The notes under the pieces: model-generated
The model's database searches: none
Told to the model about the DNA's origin: nothing
The model's input: the letters and a program-made list of their open reading frames with translations, nothing else
Translations under genes and position numbers: made by a program
Part shown: positions 58,633 through 64,000 of the stretch, piece after piece
How positions within the stretch are numbered: the first letter of the stretch is position 1
How the letters are laid out: every line of letters begins with the position of its first letter
DNA from: CAZMPJ01 sp964568455
Lineage (GTDB): Bacteria > Margulisbacteria > WOR-1 > O2-12-FULL-45-9
Length of the DNA stretch: 64,000 nt
Reading direction: 5' to 3'
Assembly (NCBI GenBank): GCA_964568455.1
Contig: CAZMPJ010000001.1
Coordinates: forward strand, 186,001-250,000

Positions 58633-59784
58633 ATGAAAAAAATGAATGTTTTAGTTGTTGGCGCAGGAATGTATGTTTGCGGTAAGGGAACAGATGGCTT
58701 TGGCACTATATTGCCGGCGCTTTATCAAGCTGTTAAAGAAGATCTGGTTAATAAAATATTTATTACTGCTACCAGCGCTAAAACCTTAAGAATACTTAAG
58801 ACTAAGATTAAACAGCTAAATAAAATGTTTCGAATTTGTCCTGTGATTGAATGCTATGCTGGTGCCAAAGCTTATAAGAAAATTTCAGCTGATACTGCTA
58901 TTGTTTCAGTGCCAGACCATCTTCACACAGAGATTGCAGCCAATCTTCTTGCTAGAGGAATTCATTGCTTAGTCGTCAAGCCGTTAGCTCCGACCTTGGC
59001 TGAAGTTAAAAAATTAATTGCATTGCAGCAAAAGAAAAATGTTTACGGCGCGGTTGAATTTCACAAACGTTATGATTTATCCAATCTAAAACTGCGGGAT
59101 ACAATTAGACAAGGTTTAATCGGAGACCCGCTTTACTTTATTATTGAATACAGCCAGCGCAAAAGTATTCCTCTGAAACAGTTTAGCCAATGGGTAAAAC
59201 ACACTAATATTTTTCAATATTTAGGCATTCATTATGTTGATGTTATCCATTTTGCCACTGGAGCAAGGCCGCTGCGAGCTATGGCTATCGGCCAAAAAAA
59301 CTTTTTGGCGAAACAGGGCTGTGATACCTACGATTCTATCGAGGCTATAATTGAATGGCAATTGCCCTCAGGTAAGAAATTTAGCAGCAGTTTTCATACC
59401 AGCTGGGTTGATCCGGAAAACACTTCGGCTATGTCAAATCAACGGATCAAGGTGATAGGGACCAAGGGTAGATATGAGGCTGACCAAAAAAATCGTGGAA
59501 TTCGTATTGTTTCTGATCAAAATGGGATTGAAGAACCTAATCCATATTTCTCATCCTTTTTTGGTGAACCGGCTACTGATGAATTTACTTTTAAAGGATA
59601 TGGCAATGAAAGTATTAATCGATTTTTGCTAGATGTTAGCCAGGTTATGACAGGCAAGATTAAGGTTAAAAGCCTAGAAGCTCAGCGACCGACCTTTAAA
59701 CAATCAATTATTCCTACGGCAGTGGTTGAGGCAGTTAATAAAAGCTTACAGAGCGGTAATAAGTGGGTGAAGGTTGAAAGATAA
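58633..59784 (+). CDS. Gfo/Idh/MocA-family oxidoreductase, second copy
   Basis: The 383-residue protein has NVLVVGAGMYVCGKGTDGFGTILPAL at the N-terminus, an unusual extended loop in the NAD motif region. TAIVSVPDHLHTEIAANLLARGIHCLVVKPLAPTLAEV contains the family Lys but reads V-K-P rather than E-K-P. FQYLGIHYVDVIHF is the conserved H...D segment. It is about 60 residues longer than the copy at 47530 and only distantly related. It would act on a sugar hydroxyl or ketone. The ATG of the next gene overlaps its stop by one base. Confidence 0.85.
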   Translation: MKKMNVLVVGAGMYVCGKGTDGFGTILPALYQAVKEDLVNKIFITATSAKTLRILKTKIKQLNKMFRICPVIECYAGAKAYKKISADTAIVSVPDHLHTEIAANLLARGIHCLVVKPLAPTLAEVKKLIALQQKKNVYGAVEFHKRYDLSNLKLRDTIRQGLIGDPLYFIIEYSQRKSIPLKQFSQWVKHTNIFQYLGIHYVDVIHFATGARPLRAMAIGQKNFLAKQGCDTYDSIEAIIEWQLPSGKKFSSSFHTSWVDPENTSAMSNQRIKVIGTKGRYEADQKNRGIRIVSDQNGIEEPNPYFSSFFGEPATDEFTFKGYGNESINRFLLDVSQVMTGKIKVKSLEAQRPTFKQSIIPTAVVEAVNKSLQSGNKWVKVER

Positions 59785-60386
59785 TGGTGACAGCGAAAAG
59801 CATAACTAAATATTTGCTCAATTATAAGAATTATTTTAATTTGGAGAAAATTTATCTTTTTGAGCAAGAGATAACGGATAAAAAACAATTTGATATTAAG
59901 GCCAAAGCTGACCAGGGAAGTCTAATCGTTTTTAACAACCGTGAGGAGTTAGATAACTCCAACTATGATCTTAGCCAGTTTGCTTTTTTAAGATCGATTT
60001 TGAATAAGGACCAATTATGGCAGGGCGGAGTTTTATTCTTATACACAGTTAATGGCAAACCGGCTCACCTTAGTTGGGTAGCGCTGAAAAATTTTGCAGC
60101 TTATTCTGACCCTTATTTTATGAGTTCCAACCAAAAAGCCGCTGGGTATATTGGTCCATGTTATACTTTAGAGCAATTTCGTGGTTTAGGAATTTATCCG
60201 CATGTTTTAAATCAAGTCTGCCAATATTTAAGAAAACATGGTAAAGCAAAGGTCCAAATCTTAACCAGGCAGAGCCATCCAGCTTCGGTTAGGGGTATTG
60301 AAAAAGCTGGGGTCCCTTTAATTGCGGATGTGATTTGCCTGAGAATACTATTTCGCAATTTCTACTGGCTAAAGAGGAGAAAATAG
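59784..60386 (+). CDS. GNAT-family N-acetyltransferase
   Basis: The 200-residue protein shows a GNAT core in its second half: AGYIGPCYTLEQFRGLGIYPHVLNQVCQYL, with the acetyl-CoA loop F-R-G-L-G-I at about 133-138, followed by VQILTRQSHPASVRGIEKAGV. The N-terminal 80 residues are poorly conserved. It could acetylate the amino group formed by the nearby HisC-like or PLP enzymes and so fill the missing PseH-type role, though it is 25 kb from pseB and pseC. It overlaps the Gfo/Idh stop by one base. Confidence 0.8.
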   Translation: MVTAKSITKYLLNYKNYFNLEKIYLFEQEITDKKQFDIKAKADQGSLIVFNNREELDNSNYDLSQFAFLRSILNKDQLWQGGVLFLYTVNGKPAHLSWVALKNFAAYSDPYFMSSNQKAAGYIGPCYTLEQFRGLGIYPHVLNQVCQYLRKHGKAKVQILTRQSHPASVRGIEKAGVPLIADVICLRILFRNFYWLKRRK

Positions 60387-61466
60387 ATGGGTTATAAACT
60401 AAAAAAACACTTGCAGCAAATTATTCGTAAAAGGGCAGGAATACACCAGGCGCCAGAAACCACTCTTTATTTAAACCGAAATGAACGAACTATTCCTTTT
60501 GATCCTCAAACTAAAAAGCTCTTGTTAGAAAGATTAAGTAAGATTAACCTGAATCTTTATCCTGATATGGAAAAAATCTATCAAAAGCTGGCACAATGGT
60601 TAAACTTGTCAGCAGAAGAAATTTTTATTACCGAAGGAGTTTCCGGTGCGGTTAAAGCTTTGTTGGAGACTATTCCTGACCAAAAAAATAATATTGTTTT
60701 TCCTTTCCCAACTTTTGCCTTGTATCCGGTATATTGTGACATGTTTCAACTTGAACACCGAAAAATTGGCTATATTAATGATTATCAGCTTGATGTAGCT
60801 GGTTTGCTAAAAGCAATTGACCAAGAAACTGCAATTGTTTTTTTGCCTAATCCCAATGTGCCAATTGAAGGAACCTTAGGCTTAGAACAAGTTGAGAAAA
60901 TTGCTAAGCATTGTGCCGAGCAGAATGCCTTATTGGTTTTGGATGAAGTTTATTATCCCTATGGTGGACCGACTGCGATTGAATTTATAAAAAAATATGA
61001 CAATGTTTTGGTGATGAGATCCTTTTCCAAGGCTTTTGGTTTAGCCGGGATTAGGGTTGGCTATTTAGCTGGTAACAAGAAAATAATTGATTATATATCT
61101 AAAATGCGGACGGGATATGAAACCAATAGTGTGTCAGCTGAAATTGCAGCCTTTTTTATTGATAATTTTTCTGTGGTTGAGAATTATATAAAACAAGTTA
61201 AAGAAGGCTTAGCTTATCTTAAAGCACAATTTGACGAACTAGGCTTAGAATATAATGGTGGTAATGCTTCCAATTTTATATATTTGAATCTAAAAAGCAA
61301 AAGTTTAACACAGAAGATTGTTCAAGAATTAAAAGAAAAAGATATCTTGGTCCGTGGTCCTTGGCCAACCCCCTTTGATCAGGGATTTTCTATTTCTGCC
61401 GGGCCTAAAGAACAAATGGTCAAATTAATTGAAGAATTTAAGGTTTTATGGAGAAAACATGGATAG
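60387..61466 (+). CDS. Class I/II aminotransferase, histidinol-phosphate aminotransferase-like
   Basis: The 359-residue fold-type I enzyme shows TLYLNRNERTIPFDP at the start, NLYPDMEKIYQKLAQWL, EGVSGAVKALLETI, FLPNPNVPIEGTL and LDEVYYPYGGPT. The PLP lysine is in MRSFSKAFGLAGIRVGYLAG. This is the HisC/CobD pattern. No other histidine genes are nearby, so it is probably recruited to glycan chemistry, for example making an amino acid or aminated acyl group. The start is the base after the GNAT stop, and the end overlaps the flavoenzyme gene by 8 bp. Confidence 0.87.
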   Translation: MGYKLKKHLQQIIRKRAGIHQAPETTLYLNRNERTIPFDPQTKKLLLERLSKINLNLYPDMEKIYQKLAQWLNLSAEEIFITEGVSGAVKALLETIPDQKNNIVFPFPTFALYPVYCDMFQLEHRKIGYINDYQLDVAGLLKAIDQETAIVFLPNPNVPIEGTLGLEQVEKIAKHCAEQNALLVLDEVYYPYGGPTAIEFIKKYDNVLVMRSFSKAFGLAGIRVGYLAGNKKIIDYISKMRTGYETNSVSAEIAAFFIDNFSVVENYIKQVKEGLAYLKAQFDELGLEYNGGNASNFIYLNLKSKSLTQKIVQELKEKDILVRGPWPTPFDQGFSISAGPKEQMVKLIEEFKVLWRKHG

Positions 61467-62565
61467 CGATGTTGTCATAATAGGAGCGGGCGTAATTGGG
61501 TTAGCCATTGCTAATGAGCTTTCTAGCCAAGGGAATTCTGTTGTCTTGCTAGAAAAAGAAGATCGCTATGGAACCGGGATTTCTTCTCGCAATACTGAAA
61601 CAATTCATGCGGGGATTTATTATCAAACAGGCTCGCTTAAGGCAACCTTGTGTCTTGATGGTAAGAAGCTGCTCTATGAACATTGCAAAAAGCATAAGGT
61701 TAAGTTTAACCGCACTGGTAAAATATTTGTTGCGGTTACCGATAAAGAAATACCACGTCTAAAACAAACAATTAAACAAGCAGAGGCTAATGGTTTGACT
61801 GATTTAAAGATGCTTGATCAGCAAGAAATGAAAAAGCTTGAGCCAGAAGTTAGCGCTGTTGCTGGCGTTCTTTCTCCTTCCAGCGGAATTGTTGATTCGC
61901 ATGGTTTAATGAAATCATTGTTTAATTTAGGACAAGCCAGTGGAGTGATTTTTGCGGCTTCGTCGCCTGTTTTAGGAGCTAAGCCGATTAAAGATGGTTG
62001 GCAAGTTAAGGTGGGCGGGCCGGAACCAACGGAAATTTCCAGTCGTTTGGTAATTAACGCTGCGGGGTTGTATGCAACTGCTTTGAGTCAAAATATTTTT
62101 CCTGATAGAGCTGTGCCGAAATTTTTTCCAACTAAGGGAAGCTATGTTTGGTTGTCAGGTAAATCGCCGGTTAAGCATCTGATTTATCCCTCAATTATGC
62201 CAGGCATGGTTGAGCCTAGGGTTGATGCCGCGCCTGACTTAAATGGAGAATTGCGCTTTGGTCCTAATGTGGAGGAAACAAAAAATTTGGAAGATTTTGA
62301 TCTTGATCCCCAGTTAGTAGAAAAAATGGTTGCAGGGATTAAGCGTTATTTGCCTAATATTGATATTTCTCGACTTAATCCTGACTGTGCGGGTATTCGT
62401 CCAAAGCTTTACGGTCCAGGTGATCCGGTTCAAGACTTTCAGTTTGATTGGGCAAAGGAGCCTGGTTGGCTTGATCTCTGGGGGATGGAATCTCCTGGTT
62501 TGACTGCTTCTCTGGCTATTGCTAAGCATGTTGCTAAAATGATTAAAGAAAGGGGAACTCTATGA
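61459..62565 (+). CDS. FAD-dependent oxidoreductase, LhgO/DAO family, second copy
   Basis: I start at the ATG at 61459, in front of DVVIIGAGVIGLAIANEL (G9-A-G11-V-I-G14), giving 368 residues. SSRNTETIHAGIYYQTGSLKATLC and GIRPKLYGPGDPVQDF parallel the protein at 22409 (SSRNSEIIHAGIYY; GIRPKLQGPGDP). It is a full-length member of the L-2-hydroxyglutarate oxidase-like group. It lies between an aminotransferase and neuA genes. The hydroxy-acid substrate is unknown; a lactyl- or sugar-acid-derived group is possible. Confidence 0.85.
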   Translation: MDSDVVIIGAGVIGLAIANELSSQGNSVVLLEKEDRYGTGISSRNTETIHAGIYYQTGSLKATLCLDGKKLLYEHCKKHKVKFNRTGKIFVAVTDKEIPRLKQTIKQAEANGLTDLKMLDQQEMKKLEPEVSAVAGVLSPSSGIVDSHGLMKSLFNLGQASGVIFAASSPVLGAKPIKDGWQVKVGGPEPTEISSRLVINAAGLYATALSQNIFPDRAVPKFFPTKGSYVWLSGKSPVKHLIYPSIMPGMVEPRVDAAPDLNGELRFGPNVEETKNLEDFDLDPQLVEKMVAGIKRYLPNIDISRLNPDCAGIRPKLYGPGDPVQDFQFDWAKEPGWLDLWGMESPGLTASLAIAKHVAKMIKERGTL

Positions 62566-63263
62566 AGAAAACAGCTATGATCCCGGCTAAAAAATCTAGC
62601 CAAAGACTACCATCGAAAAATCTAGCTTTATTGGATGGTAAGCCATTGATTTATTATGCCATTAATGCGGCAAAGGAGTCGGGTATTTTTGATCGTGTTG
62701 TGCTCAATTCTGATGACCAGCAGTTTAAAGTCTTGGCAGACCGTTATGGTATTGATTTTTATCTTCGGCCGGAAAGTTTGGGCAGCAGTACTACCAAGAC
62801 AGACGAGGTAGTATATGACTTCATGCTTAATAATCCTGGAGAGATAACCGCCTGGATTAGTCCGATTGCTCCTTTGCAAGCTGGTGAAGAAGTTAAAAGA
62901 GTAATTGAATATTTTTGCGAGCAGAAGCTTGACAGCTTAATCACGGTGAAAGAAGAAAAAGTTCATTGCTTGCTGGGTGAAAAGCCAATCAATTATAATG
63001 AAGAAGAAATCTTTGCTCAAACTCAGGATTTAACACCAATTTTTCGTCAGGTTTATTCGGTCATGATGTGGAGAAATAAAACCTTTATTGAATCAATGAA
63101 AAAACGCGGCCATGCAGTTCTCTGCGGTAAGGTTGGCTACTATCCGGTTAGTAAAGAATCCTCATTAATTATTAAAACAGAAGAAGACTTGCGTTTGATA
63201 GAATATATTATGACAGGCAAGAAAGTAAAAAAAAGGTATAATATGGAGTACGAAAAATTATGA
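62562..63263 (+). CDS. neuA: CMP-nonulosonate cytidylyltransferase, NeuA-like
   Basis: The 233-residue protein starts TAMIPAKKSSQRLPSKNLALLDGKPLIYYAI, the CMP-sialate synthetase loop with R and K residues for CTP. VVLNSDDQQFKVLADRYG, RPESLGSSTTKTDEVVYDFM and WISPIAPLQAG follow in the usual order. It differs clearly from the two SpsF-like genes. It would activate a sialic-acid-like sugar, perhaps the product of the NeuB-cupin enzyme at 5238, though that is 56 kb away. It overlaps its neighbours by 4 bp each. Confidence 0.87.
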   Translation: MKKTAMIPAKKSSQRLPSKNLALLDGKPLIYYAINAAKESGIFDRVVLNSDDQQFKVLADRYGIDFYLRPESLGSSTTKTDEVVYDFMLNNPGEITAWISPIAPLQAGEEVKRVIEYFCEQKLDSLITVKEEKVHCLLGEKPINYNEEEIFAQTQDLTPIFRQVYSVMMWRNKTFIESMKKRGHAVLCGKVGYYPVSKESSLIIKTEEDLRLIEYIMTGKKVKKRYNMEYEKL

Positions 63264-63769
63264 GATTAATTGCTAGACTAATTATTGGTTTAATTAAATA
63301 TTGTCCGTTTGTTTGGGCTAGACGACTTAGGAATTTTTGTTATCGTAAGCTATTTAAAAGTTCTGGCCTTAGGATTAACATTTGTGATGGAGTAACGATA
63401 ATAAATCCTGGCAATGTTACTCTTGGTGACCGGGTTTCAATTCATGAGTACTCATATATAGAAGCAACCGGAGCAATTAAAATAGGGGATTATGTTGCTA
63501 TGGCTAGTGGAGCGACGCTGGTGAGTGAAGGGCATAACTTTGATCGTAAGGATGTTCTAATTAAAGAACAAGGGGTAATCAAGCAACCGATTGTTATTGG
63601 TAATGATGTTTGGCTAGGGGCCAATGTTACGGTTTTAGGCAATGTTACCATTGGTGATGGTTCAGTCATTGGGGCGGGATCCGTGGTAACCAAAGATATC
63701 CCTGCTTATGCGGTGGCAGTTGGAGTTCCGTGTAAAGTAATTAAATATAGAGGGAATAAGTCTAAATAA
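63260..63769 (+). CDS. Left-handed beta-helix (hexapeptide) acyltransferase
   Basis: The 169-residue protein has an N-terminal helix (LIARLIIGLIKYCPFVWARRLRNFCYRKLF) and then hexapeptide repeats: INPGNVTLGDRVSIHEYSYI, GAIKIGDYVAMASGATLVSEGHNF and IVIGNDVWLGANVTVLGNVTIGDGSVIGAGSVVTKDIP. The His in SEGHNF is the probable catalytic base. This is the sugar O-acetyltransferase type (NodL/WbbJ-like). The acceptor is a sugar of the glycan made here. It overlaps neuA by 4 bp. Confidence 0.9.
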   Translation: MRLIARLIIGLIKYCPFVWARRLRNFCYRKLFKSSGLRINICDGVTIINPGNVTLGDRVSIHEYSYIEATGAIKIGDYVAMASGATLVSEGHNFDRKDVLIKEQGVIKQPIVIGNDVWLGANVTVLGNVTIGDGSVIGAGSVVTKDIPAYAVAVGVPCKVIKYRGNKSK

Positions 63770-63770
63770 A

Positions 63771-64000
63771 ATGAGCAAAAAAAATATTTCTATAATTATT
63801 CGTTCCTATAATGAAGAAAAATGGATTGGGGCTTGTCTGGAAGCAATTTTTAAACAAGCGTATAAAGATTTCGAAGTTATTTTAATTGACAATAATAGTT
63901 CTGACCAAACAGTAAAAAAAGCTGAGAAGTATCCGGTAAAAATAATTAAGATTGATAAATTTTTGCCGGGCCAGGCAATTAATATTGGGATCCGTGCTTC
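63771..64000 (+). CDS. GT2-family glycosyltransferase, 3' end beyond window
   Basis: Translation from ATG at 63771 gives about 76 residues to the window edge with no stop. ISIIIRSYNEEKWIGACLEAI and FEVILIDNNSSDQTVKKAE are the opening strands of a GT2 GT-A domain, and FLPGQAINIGI matches the following helix. The DxD site would lie just beyond the edge. It is one base after the acyltransferase stop, so the operon continues past the window. Confidence 0.85.
   Translation, partial: MSKKNISIIIRSYNEEKWIGACLEAIFKQAYKDFEVILIDNNSSDQTVKKAEKYPVKIIKIDKFLPGQAINIGIRA

Noticed and set aside
60387..61466. Histidine biosynthesis gene hisC
   Set aside because: Motifs fit the family, but no other his genes are nearby and the gene is locked in a glycan operon, so a dedicated sugar or acyl role is more likely.

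Overview
The window is almost entirely a surface-glycan biosynthesis locus of a low-GC bacterium (about 35-40% G+C by eye). Shine-Dalgarno sequences, sigma70-type promoters, ATG/GTG/TTG starts and long chains of 1-14 bp gene overlaps all point to Bacteria. TGA acts as a stop, for example in many ATGA overlaps. A Wza-like export protein and a Wzz-like chain-length protein suggest a two-membrane envelope. A four-helix-bundle (S23-like) cassette and a GCCTGCCGGCAGGC palindrome are, from memory, features common in uncultured candidate phyla (Patescibacteria, Omnitrophota, Margulisbacteria-type lineages). The sequence alone does not fix the phylum. I saw no rRNA, tRNA, CRISPR array or transposase. 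No gap between genes exceeds about 130 bp.

Layout. (1) 1-13.2 kb, plus strand: the end of a membrane glycosyltransferase, a methyltransferase, then rfbF-rfbG-rfbH (CDP-4-keto-3,6-dideoxyglucose formation). These run into a NeuB-cupin fusion, a HAD protein, an acetolactate-synthase-like TPP enzyme, a tandem double SDR, and FkbM and C-methyltransferases. (2) 13.2-17.8 kb: a radical SAM/SPASM protein and a GtrB-GtrA-GT39 type three-component glycosylation module. Its gtrB/gtrA junction is interrupted by an inverted-repeat-bounded four-helix-bundle cassette. (3) 17.8-21.4 kb, minus strand: a methyltransferase, a DPM1-like GT2, a membrane glycosyltransferase-like protein and an exported or membrane protein. 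They are transcribed away from a 45-bp divergent promoter region that looks leaderless on both sides. (4) 21.4-27.0 kb: SDR, LhgO-like flavoenzyme, rmlA, rmlB, then Wza-like and Wzz-like proteins. (5) 27.1-33.3 kb, behind a consensus TTGACA-17-TATAAT promoter: ugd, gmd, a ColD-like PLP protein with His in place of the Schiff-base Lys, an Fcl/ColC-like SDR, GT2 and a UDP-glucuronate epimerase. (6) 33.3-49.8 kb: pseB, pseC, AKR, SpsF-like, class III aminotransferase, formyltransferase, PIG-L deacetylase, FemAB-like, LIC12162-like, TIM barrel, SDR, phosphoesterase, ATP-grasp, pseI, second SpsF, Gfo/Idh, DegT. (7) 49.8-64 kb: B12-radical SAM, GT-B-like proteins, a second FemAB/LIC12162-like pair, Gfo/Idh, GNAT, HisC-like, LhgO-like, neuA, hexapeptide acyltransferase and the start of a GT2.

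Together the genes predict several activated sugars: a CDP-linked dideoxy (possibly two-carbon-branched) hexose, dTDP-4-keto-6-deoxyglucose, UDP-GlcA/GalA, a GDP-6-deoxy or 3,6-dideoxy sugar, and one or two CMP-nonulosonic acids with unusual N-acyl decoration. No clear Wzx flippase, Wzy polymerase, ABC exporter or initiating phosphoglycosyltransferase is present, so the locus probably continues beyond both edges. Functions are assigned from motifs read by eye; no database search was possible.
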